Below are positions 9,144 through 16,226 of a stretch of DNA of 48,358 nucleotides, piece after piece. The notes below the pieces were generated by a model. The model saw only the letters and a list, made by a program, of their open reading frames with translations, ran no database searches and was not told where the DNA came from. Source of the stretch: Bacteroidota bacterium (lineage in GTDB: Bacteria; Bacteroidota; Bacteroidia; Bacteroidales; Paludibacteraceae). The translations under genes were made by a program, and so were the position numbers. The DNA lies in assembly GCA_017860345.1 (NCBI GenBank), contig JAFNAV010000018.1, forward strand, positions 1-48,358. The letters are read 5' to 3'. Each line of letters starts with the position of its first letter. The first letter of the stretch is position 1.

Positions 9144-10430
9144 ATGGAAAAACGTAGCATTGGTATTCACGAGAAACTACCGCTTTTACAAAGTCTGCCG
9201 CTGAGCTTACAACACCTTACGGCCATGTTCGGAGCCACGATACTGGTTCCGATTTTATTAGGCGTCGACCCGGCTATTGCTCTTCTGATGAATGGTATCG
9301 GAACTATTATTTACACCCTGATAACTAAAGGCGGCATCCCTGCTTACCTTGGGTCGAGCTTTGCTTTTATAGCTCCGGTAATGCTTATTGCTTCTTCCTA
9401 CGGCGGGTTCTCGCATGCACAGTCGGGCTTTATTTTCTTCGGACTTTTCTTTATTGTTATTTCGCTGATTGTATACAAATGGGGTATTAAGTGGATAGAT
9501 GTGGTAATGCCACCAGCCGTAATGGGAGCTGTGGTGGCCATCATTGGTCTTGAGCTGGCTCCCGTAGCTGTTCAGCAAGCGGGTCTGGCTCCATGGTCGG
9601 CCTCGGTAGGGCAAACTGTTCAGCCCTTTGTTATGGACACAAATACCGTTATTGTTTCGATGTTTACTTTGGCTATTGGCATCATAGGTTCGGTTATGTT
9701 TCGCGGATTTCTGCAAATTATCCCGATATTGTTTGCCGTAGTGGCCGGATATATTCTGGCATTAATCATGGGCATGGTAGATACTGCTGCCATTGCCAAT
9801 GCATCCTGGCTGGCCTTACCTCAATTTCAGGCTCCGGTATACGACCCTAACGCTATTCTGATTATCGCACCTGCGTGTATCGTGGTATTGGCCGAGCATA
9901 TCAGCCACCTGATTGTAACCGGAAAAATTACCAACGAAGACCTGATGAAAAACCCGGGACTTCATCGCTCGCTGCTTGGCGATGGTATCAGTAACGTTAT
10001 CTCCGGCTTTGCCGGGTCGCCTCCAAATACCACTTATGGCGAAAATATTGGTGTAATGGCCATAACGCGGGTATACTCAGTTTGGGTAATACGTGGCGCT
10101 GCTATTTTGGCTATTGCATTTTCGTTTATTGGCAAAATTTCAGCAGCCATTTCCACCATTCCTCCTGCAGTGATGGGTGGTATTACTGTTTTGCTTTACG
10201 GTGTAATTGCCGTTCAGGGTTTCCGCATGTTTGTAGAGCAAAAAGTAGACTTTAGCCGTAACCGCAATATGGTGCTTGGCGCTATTACTTTTGTAGTTGG
10301 GGTAAGTGGCGCTGCTATCAATTTGGGAAGCGTACAACTTAAAGGTATGGCTTTTGCAGCCGTGGTAGGCGTGGTTTTATCGCTGCTGTTCTGGCTGTTT
10401 GATAAGCTCGGATTGATGAACGACAAGTAG
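9144..10430 (+). CDS. uraA: uracil:H+ symporter, NCS2 family
   Basis: 428 residues, inner-membrane nucleobase transporter of the NCS2/UraA family that imports uracil with protons. Evidence: the N-terminal 'LPLSLQHLTAMFGATILVPILLG', the half-helix motif 'GGIPAYLGSSFAFIAPV', the helix-8 acidic signature 'IVVLAEHISHLIVTGKI' that carries the substrate-binding Glu in UraA, and 'GFAGSPPNTTYGENIGVMAITRVYS' with the conserved family pattern. Fourteen hydrophobic segments fit the usual 7+7 fold and the length is normal. No pyrimidine salvage gene is adjacent; rlmB follows after 130 bp. The family also contains xanthine permeases, but the AEHISH and SSFAF forms favour uracil. Confidence 0.9.
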   Translation: MEKRSIGIHEKLPLLQSLPLSLQHLTAMFGATILVPILLGVDPAIALLMNGIGTIIYTLITKGGIPAYLGSSFAFIAPVMLIASSYGGFSHAQSGFIFFGLFFIVISLIVYKWGIKWIDVVMPPAVMGAVVAIIGLELAPVAVQQAGLAPWSASVGQTVQPFVMDTNTVIVSMFTLAIGIIGSVMFRGFLQIIPILFAVVAGYILALIMGMVDTAAIANASWLALPQFQAPVYDPNAILIIAPACIVVLAEHISHLIVTGKITNEDLMKNPGLHRSLLGDGISNVISGFAGSPPNTTYGENIGVMAITRVYSVWVIRGAAILAIAFSFIGKISAAISTIPPAVMGGITVLLYGVIAVQGFRMFVEQKVDFSRNRNMVLGAITFVVGVSGAAINLGSVQLKGMAFAAVVGVVLSLLFWLFDKLGLMNDK

Positions 10431-10560
10431 TTCAGGCAAAGCTGAAAACAAGTAAACAGGGAAAGGTGTTGTTAGTTGTGATGATATATCATCTGCAACT
10501 TAATTACTACTTTTCGTTGTTCTGCTTAAAACAATTATTTCTGATTTTTTTTGATATAAA

Positions 10561-11328
10561 ATGATAAATTATAAAAACAAACAACGTCCTGAGAAGGATA
10601 TGATTTTTGGAGTGCGTGCCGTTATTGAAGCTATTCAGGCTGGTAAAGAAATTGATAAAATTCTGCTTCGCCGGGATATGACCAATGACTTATCGCGCGA
10701 ATTATTTAATGCTCTGAATGGACTGGAAGTGCCGGTACAAAAGGTGCCGATTGAGAAACTCAATCGTATTACCATGAAAAACCATCAGGGTGTGATTGCA
10801 TTTATCTCACCGGTGGCATATCAGCGTATCGAGGATATTATCCCGGGAATATACGAAGAAGGCAGAATGCCTTTCATTGTTGTGCTGGATGGTGTGACTG
10901 ATGTACGCAATTTTGGCGCTATAGCCCGTACCTGCGAGTGTGCTGGTGTCGATGCCATTGTGGTACCTCTGAAAGGTGGCGCTGCGCTCAACGGCGACGC
11001 AGTAAAAACTTCGGCCGGCGCCTTGATGAGAATTCCTGTTTGCCGCGAAGCCAATGTTACTACTGCACTCAAATTCTTATCTACTTGCGGCATAAAAATA
11101 TATGCTGCCAGCGAGAAAGCATCGCAAAACTATACCGAAACAAATTTTACTGAACCGGTAGCGCTGCTCATGGGCTCCGAAGATGAAGGTGTATCACCCG
11201 AAAATTTACGTCTGTGCGACGAAATGGTAAGCATCCCGATGCTCGGCACCATACAGTCGCTTAACGTATCGGTGGCAGCAGGCGTGATGATTTATGAAGT
11301 AGTAAGACAACGAACCATTAACCCGTAA
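10561..11328 (+). CDS. rlmB: 23S rRNA (guanosine-2'-O-)-methyltransferase RlmB-type (SPOUT)
   Basis: 255 residues. An N-terminal substrate-binding domain (about 10-85, 'DMIFGVRAVIEAIQAGKEIDKILL', 'NHQGVIAF') is followed by the SpoU/TrmH knotted methyltransferase domain: motif 1 'DGVTDVRNFGAIARTCECAGV', motif 2 'LLMGSEDEGVSPE' and motif 3 'IPMLGTIQSLNVSVAAGVMIYE'. These residues bind S-adenosylmethionine at the trefoil knot and form the dimer active site. RlmB methylates the ribose of G2251 in the 23S rRNA P loop in E. coli; the N-terminal domain separates it from plain TrmH, but other members of the group modify other sites. Another RNA-modifying gene follows on the same strand 93 bp later. 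Confidence 0.9.
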   Translation: MINYKNKQRPEKDMIFGVRAVIEAIQAGKEIDKILLRRDMTNDLSRELFNALNGLEVPVQKVPIEKLNRITMKNHQGVIAFISPVAYQRIEDIIPGIYEEGRMPFIVVLDGVTDVRNFGAIARTCECAGVDAIVVPLKGGAALNGDAVKTSAGALMRIPVCREANVTTALKFLSTCGIKIYAASEKASQNYTETNFTEPVALLMGSEDEGVSPENLRLCDEMVSIPMLGTIQSLNVSVAAGVMIYEVVRQRTINP

Positions 11329-11390
11329 CAGGGAAATGAAACTACTTTTATCTAACATATAATTATTGATAGTATTTTTTGCATTTAAGT

Positions 11391-11419
11391 TTCTAAATCC
11401 CCCTTTAGGGGTTAGGGGT
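11391..11419 (+). repeat. dispersed palindromic CCCCC/GGGG element, copy 1
   Basis: The stretch AAATCCCCCTTTAGGGG followed by TTAGGGGT ends three bases before the ATG of the pseudouridine synthase gene. It is GC-rich in an AT-rich gap and partly self-complementary (CCCCTTTAGGGG). Two related copies occur at 16155-16186 (opposite strand) and 16260-16298, so it belongs to a dispersed family. Its position would place a small hairpin over the ribosome binding region of the next gene. Confidence 0.7.
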
Positions 11420-11421
11420 AT

Positions 11422-12099
11422 ATGACAATACTTTACGAGGACAACCACATCATAGCCGTTAATAAAACCTGCTCAGAAATTGTACAGGGTGATAAAACAG
11501 GAGATGAACCGCTTTCGGAAACAATAAAAAAGTACCTGAAAGTAAAATACAATAAACCGGGTGAGGTTTTTTGCGGTGTGACGCACAGATTAGACAGGCC
11601 TGTGAGCGGTGTGGTGCTGTTTGCGCGTACCAGTAAGGCTTTGAGCCGGCTGAACGAGATGTTTAAAAACCAGCAGGTAAAGAAAACCTACTGGGCTATT
11701 GTAAAAAATCCTCCGGCTGAGCCTGAAGGACGATTGGAGCATTATCTGGTTCGTAACGAGAAACAAAACAAATCGGTAGCTTACGATAAGGCGGTACCCA
11801 ACTCCAAGCATGCTGCGCTAACTTACAGGCTTATTGCGCATTCCGACACGTATTATCTGCTCGAAATAAATCTTGAAACCGGACGCCATCATCAAATACG
11901 GTGTCAGTTGGCTAAAATGGGTTGCCCTATCAAAGGAGATTTGAAGTACGGCTTTGCCCGCTCTAATCCCAACGGCGGGATCAGTTTGCATGCCCGACAT
12001 GTTGAATTTGTGCATCCGGTATCAAAACTAACCGTACAAATTACGGCTCCGGTTCCTGAAGATGATAAATTGTGGCTGACTATTGAAAAATTAGTTTGA
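11422..12099 (+). CDS. RluA-family rRNA/tRNA pseudouridine synthase
   Basis: 225 residues. Catalytic motif 'THRLDRPVSGVVLFARTSKAL' with the nucleophile Asp58, the 'KKTYWAIVKNPP' strand and the C-terminal 'YYLLEINLETGRHHQIRCQLAKMGCPIKGDLKYG' block are characteristic of RluA/RluC/RluD-type synthases. There is no S4 domain, and the protein is shorter than RluC/RluD, so it fits the short RluA-like subgroup. The exact uridine target cannot be read. The start is the ATG three bases after a palindromic repeat. It converges on the MurC-type gene, with a hairpin between the two stops. Confidence 0.9.
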   Translation: MTILYEDNHIIAVNKTCSEIVQGDKTGDEPLSETIKKYLKVKYNKPGEVFCGVTHRLDRPVSGVVLFARTSKALSRLNEMFKNQQVKKTYWAIVKNPPAEPEGRLEHYLVRNEKQNKSVAYDKAVPNSKHAALTYRLIAHSDTYYLLEINLETGRHHQIRCQLAKMGCPIKGDLKYGFARSNPNGGISLHARHVEFVHPVSKLTVQITAPVPEDDKLWLTIEKLV

Positions 12100-12101
12100 A
12101 A

Positions 12102-12118
12102 GGTAGCTAAGCGCTACC
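12102..12118. terminator. small hairpin between convergent genes
   Basis: GGTAGC-TAAGC-GCTACC exactly fills the gap between the two facing stop codons. It lacks a T tract on either side, so it would be a weak or factor-assisted terminator. Confidence 0.35.
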
Positions 12119-13495
12119 CTACAATTTATCAAACACTTCTTTGGCAAAAGTTTCAAGGCCCGGATCGCGGGCTCCCATAAGCAAGAGTACCGTTTGCGGT
12201 GATACGAAATGAGACTGCACTGCCTCTACCAGGTCGTTTCTGTTTTCAACAAAAAAAGCGTTTTTGCCTTTTTGCTTCAAATCCTGAATCAGGTCGTTGG
12301 CCGAAATATCCTTAACCGCAGTGCCACCGGCATAAAAAATTTCGCTCATCCAAATTTCATCAGCAGGGCGCAATACCGCAGCAATCTCCGCCACAAAATC
12401 TTTTCGCAAAAAACGCGTAGGTCCATAGCCATGCGGCTGAAACCACGCTATCACTTTAGGCGCTACAGGCTGGCAAGCCGAGATGGAAGCAGCGCACTTA
12501 GCCGGATTGTGGGCATAATCGTCGATAAGTACAACGCCATGTTTTTGCCCGATTATCTGGTGACGACGATAAATACCTTCGTATTGTAATAAAGCTTCGG
12601 CAGCAGTTTCAAAACTCACCCCCAAGCGGTGAACAACAGCCATAGCAGCTAAAGCATTCTCCATATTGTGCCTGCCAACAGTATGCATTTTTACCGTTTT
12701 ACCATGGATATTAAATTCAATCTCAAAACCTTTCTGTATGAATTCCGTAGCTGTATAACCAGCCCCATCTGCCGGATTGGTAGAAAAATCATTGATTTTG
12801 TTAACCGACAGTTGAGCCGCCAACTTATTGGACAGGTTGGTTATAAAAATATCCTTTGTATTATCACGAAAAGTACCAAAAAGCTGCATTAACTCATCAA
12901 TTTCCTGATGATCTTTATCCACGTTGAGCAGTAAACCTATTTCAGGATGATACTGCACAATGGAGCCATCGCTTTCGTCGGCTTCAATCACAAGCCACTC
13001 TCCTGCCCCTACTTTGGCATTTCCTATTTTGCCTTCGCGGATAATGCTGGTTAAGCCGGCACCACCTATGATACTCGGTTGCAAACCGGCATATTGCAAT
13101 ATATCGAAAATCATGGCCGAAGTAGTACTTTTTCCTGATGTTCCACCTACGGCTATCGTTTTTTTGCTGTCTGTTATCAGCGCCAATACCTGCGACCTAC
13201 GCAAAATGGGAATATTCAGTTCTTTGGCTTTTTTTACTTCGTATACCGTATCTTCGATAGCAGTAGATACCACCACCAAATCGGTAGTAGCATTAATGCC
13301 GCTGCCGTCCTGCAAATAGCACCGGATACCTTCCGATTCAAGCTTATCACGCGTATCGTTAGGCGTTTCGGGTGTAAAATAGCGGTCGCTGCCGCTTACG
13401 TTCTTACCTGTACCCTGCAGATATTGAGCAATTGCACTCATGCCTGTACCGGCTACTCCTATAAAAAATATATTTTGAAAATCGTTGATGGTCAT
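12119..13495 (-). CDS. Mur ligase family protein (MurC/Mpl type)
   Basis: 458 residues, length normal for MurC/Mpl. N-terminal nucleotide-binding-like domain 'IFFIGVAGTGMSAIAQYL' (compare the MurC start G-x-G-x-x-GMSA). ATP site 'GGTSGKSTTSAMIF' at 117-130, acidic 'IEADESDGSI', 'GRHNMENALAAMAV', and the hinge 'GVVLIDDYAHNPAK'. This class joins UDP-N-acetylmuramate to L-alanine (MurC) or to a recycled tripeptide (Mpl) with ATP in the cytoplasm. Two points are odd: the P-loop reads G-T-S-G-K-S-T, where MurC and Mpl usually have G-T-H-G-K-T-T, and the gene is not beside other cell-wall genes. It may therefore be a specialised paralogue rather than the housekeeping murC; I leave the symbol blank. 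Confidence 0.85.
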   Translation of the reverse strand: MTINDFQNIFFIGVAGTGMSAIAQYLQGTGKNVSGSDRYFTPETPNDTRDKLESEGIRCYLQDGSGINATTDLVVVSTAIEDTVYEVKKAKELNIPILRRSQVLALITDSKKTIAVGGTSGKSTTSAMIFDILQYAGLQPSIIGGAGLTSIIREGKIGNAKVGAGEWLVIEADESDGSIVQYHPEIGLLLNVDKDHQEIDELMQLFGTFRDNTKDIFITNLSNKLAAQLSVNKINDFSTNPADGAGYTATEFIQKGFEIEFNIHGKTVKMHTVGRHNMENALAAMAVVHRLGVSFETAAEALLQYEGIYRRHQIIGQKHGVVLIDDYAHNPAKCAASISACQPVAPKVIAWFQPHGYGPTRFLRKDFVAEIAAVLRPADEIWMSEIFYAGGTAVKDISANDLIQDLKQKGKNAFFVENRNDLVEAVQSHFVSPQTVLLLMGARDPGLETFAKEVFDKL

Positions 13496-13634
13496 ACCTT
13501 GAATGAATCAAATTAAAGATTTGCAAAGCGAGCTTCAAAATTAGCTAAAAAAAAGAGCGGTGCAAAACAATTCTCTTATAATTCGGCAGAAAAGCAACGT
13601 AAGGTCAGATACCATCGTTTTTCAGAAACTAAGA

Positions 13635-15017
13635 TTAAAACTCTGTAATCACCTCTTTGCCATCCAACCAGGCAGCCATATTCAATACCAGAAAGTTCCA
13701 GTTCTGGAAACCTTTATTCAATACAGGCTCGCCATTATCAGGCAGATAATACTCGTGTAATGCTCCGAAACGTTCAAAATCGCGCCCCAACAGCAAAATG
13801 GTTTTTTCGGCCAACTCCCGGGCTTCGGCAGTGAAACCGTAATTAAGCAAACCTCTGAAAACCAAATAATTTACATTAATCCACACAGGACCTTGCCACG
13901 ACGAAGGATTTCCGCTGGCACGGGTATTATACATTTTTTCGAGTGGCGACAGACTGCGTATTCCGGACGAACAAGTAAACAGGGTGGTATCGCGCAACTG
14001 CCTTTCAACAATAATTTTAGCTTGTTCAGGCGTAGCAATGCCCGACCACATCGCCATAAATCCGCTCCATACACTAAAGCGTTGTATCAAACAATCGTAG
14101 TTGCGTGGCTGACCGGTATGCAGAAAAAACATGCCCGGTTTCAATGCCTCTATATCAGGTTTTTCAACTTCGCGTAAGTTCAAATCCACACTGTAATAAA
14201 ATCCATCACGCGGATCCCAGCAATGCTCACGTACCGCAGCCAGCAACTTCACGGCTTCATGATCATAACCGGTAGCAATATCGGGCATTTTAAGGCATTC
14301 GGCCAAATATTTCATTGCCTTTAATTCTTTATACATCAAAGCATTCAGAAATATTGAACCGGAACTGGCATCAGGACGAAAAAAAGTACTCGGGTCATTG
14401 TCTACCCCTATCGCCTCATCGGTTTCCCAGTACATCAAGCCAGTTATTTTGTGACGATGATAGTTCAGATATTTATTTACAAAAGCCTGCAGGGTATAAA
14501 AATCCTCGCGTAACCACTCGGCATCGCCCCCCATATTGCGGGCAATAAAGGCTGCGTGCTGCGCCAGAGTTGGTTTGTGCATATTGCTTTTCCATGGATT
14601 TCGGGTTTTAAGCATTTCCTCCCGACTGGGTGCATTGCGCTCAATCCAAATAGGAATCCAGCCATCCATGCCGCCATAACTAAGCGAATTGAGCACGCAT
14701 CCCTGCTCATATTTCAGAGCCTGATCCGAGTCAGCCTTCTTTCCTTTTTCAAGTAATATCTGCCTGAGAGCTACATTGCTTAGCCACGAGTCCCAGTCCC
14801 ACAACATATCCAGATACTGACTGCTACCCGGAGCAAGAAAAGGGTGTTTAAGCGCTCCGCCGGGTTCACGGTACATACCCCGCATTTCTTTGTAAATATT
14901 TTCGCGGCAAATGCGTTTATACTTTTCAACATTGGAGGGCGTACGCGAAGGAAGTTGCGCTGCTAATGGTAACGCAATAATTAATCCTGCTAATAGAGAA
15001 AGAAGCGATTTTTTCAT
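13635..15017 (-). CDS. secreted GH63/GH37-like glycoside hydrolase
   Basis: 460 residues with a signal peptide at 1-20 (ends LPLAAQ), so exported to the periplasm or surface. The rest reads as an (alpha/alpha)6-barrel glycosidase of the trehalase / GH63 alpha-glucosidase clan: 'LDMLWDWDSWLSN' near residue 70, 'LMYWETDEAIGVDNDPSTF' near 195-213 with likely catalytic acids, 'RASGNPSSWQGPVWINVNYLVFRGL' and the end motif 'FGALHEYYLPDNGEPVLNKGFQNWN'. GH63 enzymes cleave terminal alpha-glucosidic or mannosyl-glycerate type bonds; the real substrate is not evident. It is divergent from the Nudix regulator of the xylose locus and shares its 437-bp upstream region, so common control is possible but unproven. 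Confidence 0.85.
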   Translation of the reverse strand: MKKSLLSLLAGLIIALPLAAQLPSRTPSNVEKYKRICRENIYKEMRGMYREPGGALKHPFLAPGSSQYLDMLWDWDSWLSNVALRQILLEKGKKADSDQALKYEQGCVLNSLSYGGMDGWIPIWIERNAPSREEMLKTRNPWKSNMHKPTLAQHAAFIARNMGGDAEWLREDFYTLQAFVNKYLNYHRHKITGLMYWETDEAIGVDNDPSTFFRPDASSGSIFLNALMYKELKAMKYLAECLKMPDIATGYDHEAVKLLAAVREHCWDPRDGFYYSVDLNLREVEKPDIEALKPGMFFLHTGQPRNYDCLIQRFSVWSGFMAMWSGIATPEQAKIIVERQLRDTTLFTCSSGIRSLSPLEKMYNTRASGNPSSWQGPVWINVNYLVFRGLLNYGFTAEARELAEKTILLLGRDFERFGALHEYYLPDNGEPVLNKGFQNWNFLVLNMAAWLDGKEVITEF

Positions 15018-15271
15018 TTTCTGCTTATTTATTTAAAACAACAATATTATTTTAAGATTATATATTGCAAAGTAAATATTTTTCGGGATATAAACTCACC
15101 TTATTTTGATTGATTCAATAATGATTTTGTTTTAACAATTATTTTACATCTTTCTTTTTGTCACTAAACCCAAATAACTTATTGTACAGTTTACATTAAG
15201 GCTGACAAATATTTCTATTTTTTTCATGCGTTTACTCTCAATACTTTAGTTATTTCAAACGCACATTCCTT

Positions 15272-15322
15272 ATTGTATCACAAACAATAATAAATTACGT
15301 GATATTGTAATAATTACAGTAT
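15272..15322 (+). promoter_or_regulatory. two operator-like inverted repeats (ATTGT-N7-ACA[A/G]T)
   Basis: Site 1 is ATTGT-N7-ACAAT at 15272-15288; site 2 is ATTGT-N7-ACAGT at 15304-15320, whose symmetry extends to 21 bp (15302-15322) with one mismatch. The centres (15280 and 15312) are 32 bp apart, three helical turns. They lie about 65-115 bp upstream of the candidate promoter of the Nudix regulator and in the region shared with the divergent glycosidase gene. I infer binding sites for a dimeric regulator, most simply the Nudix protein itself. The remainder of 15018-15454 is AT-rich with no gene. Confidence 0.5.
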
Positions 15323-15385
15323 TTAAACATCTGATATTGTGTTTTATAACATAAAAATATATTTCAAAAAAATAAAATATAAATA

Positions 15386-15393
15386 TACTTTTG
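15386..15393 (+). promoter_or_regulatory. -7 box of the Nudix regulator / xylose operon
   Basis: TACTTTTG fits TAnnTTTG exactly and lies 61 bases before the chosen ATG. No good TTG is seen 19-21 bp upstream (the place reads ATTTC), which would suit a promoter needing an activator. Confidence 0.5.
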
Positions 15394-15454
15394 TAAGCGT
15401 AAAAGAAATTATGTCCCGTACAACATTATCCATTAGTAATAGTTGCAAAAAAAA

Positions 15455-16156
15455 ATGTCAGTTGATAACATATACAATCCACACGTTTCGGTTGACTGTG
15501 TGGTTTTTGGTTTCGATGGTGAAAAGCTTAAAGTTTTACTCATAGAGCGCACCATTGCCAATCAGAACGAATCGTACAACGATAAGAAACTACCCGGAAG
15601 CATCATACTTGCCAACGAGGATTTGGATGAAGCTGCGTCGAGGGTACTGACTGAACTCACAGGCTTAAAAAATATTTACCTGAGGCAATTTCGCAGTTTT
15701 GGTAACCCCGACAGAACAAAAAATCCGCGGGATATACTCTGGCTCGAAAATACCCTACAGCTAAAAATTGGAAGAATAGTAACAGTGGCTTATGTGGCCT
15801 TAATTAAAATAGACCGGAAAATACTTGTAAAAAGTGATAATACTCAGGCTAACTGGTATGAATTGCACGAAGTACCAGCCATGAATATGGCTTTTGACCA
15901 TGCCGGTATTATCAACAAAGGATTGGATTATATACGTCATAATCTTGATATTGAACCACATCTGTTATTCGAGCTGCTTCCCAGAAAGTTCACCATCACC
16001 CAACTACAAACACTGTATGATACGGTGCACCAGATACGCTCGGATGTACGGAATTTCAGGAAAAAAGTAGCGCAATGGTCGTACGTGGTGCCTCTCGACG
16101 AAATGGAAGAAGGTGTACCGCACAGAGCTGCCAGACTTTATAAGTATAAAAAGTAA
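15455..16156 (+). CDS. Nudix-domain transcriptional regulator of xylose genes (NrtR/AraR type)
   Basis: 233 residues from the ATG at 15455; a TTG 12 bases upstream is in frame but less likely. Residues about 1-140 form a Nudix fold ('VDCVVFGFDGEKLKVLLIER', 'LPGSIILANEDLDEAASRVLTELTGL'); the Nudix box is degraded: the RE of the R-E-U-x-E-E core reads RV, and the second E of the EE pair is L, so hydrolysis is unlikely and the domain should act as a ligand sensor. Residues about 160-233 form the winged helix ('LLPRKFTITQLQTLYDTV', 'DVRNFRKKVAQ'). The gene order Nudix - xylB - xylA - symporter is the same as I recall for Bacteroides thetaiotaomicron, where such proteins control pentose use. It likely senses xylose or a derivative and controls this operon. 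Confidence 0.88.
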   Translation: MSVDNIYNPHVSVDCVVFGFDGEKLKVLLIERTIANQNESYNDKKLPGSIILANEDLDEAASRVLTELTGLKNIYLRQFRSFGNPDRTKNPRDILWLENTLQLKIGRIVTVAYVALIKIDRKILVKSDNTQANWYELHEVPAMNMAFDHAGIINKGLDYIRHNLDIEPHLLFELLPRKFTITQLQTLYDTVHQIRSDVRNFRKKVAQWSYVVPLDEMEEGVPHRAARLYKYKK

Positions 16157-16186
16157 AGCCCCAAAATCCCCCAAAGGGAACTTAAA
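16155..16186 (-). repeat. dispersed palindromic CCCCC/GGGG element, copy 2
   Basis: AAAGCCCCAAAATCCCCC followed by AAAGGGAACTT begins inside the stop codon of the regulator gene. Its complement matches the copies at 11391-11419 and 16260-16298 (CCCTTT..GGGG..TT.GGGG pattern). With copy 3 it forms an inverted pair around the xylB start codon. Confidence 0.7.
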
Positions 16187-16226
16187 GAAAAATTAGCAAT
16201 AAATTTTTAAATAAAATTTGAACAAA

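Noticed and set aside
15339..15545. Plus-strand frame of 68 codons before the Nudix regulator
   Set aside because: It overlaps the beginning of the regulator in another frame and lies in AT-rich promoter DNA; Lys/Ile-rich translation is what random AT-rich sequence gives.
16187..16226. Second copy of the ATTGT-N7-ACA(A/G)T operator before xylB
   Set aside because: No half-site pair with that spacing is present; xylB is probably read from the promoter of the regulator gene.
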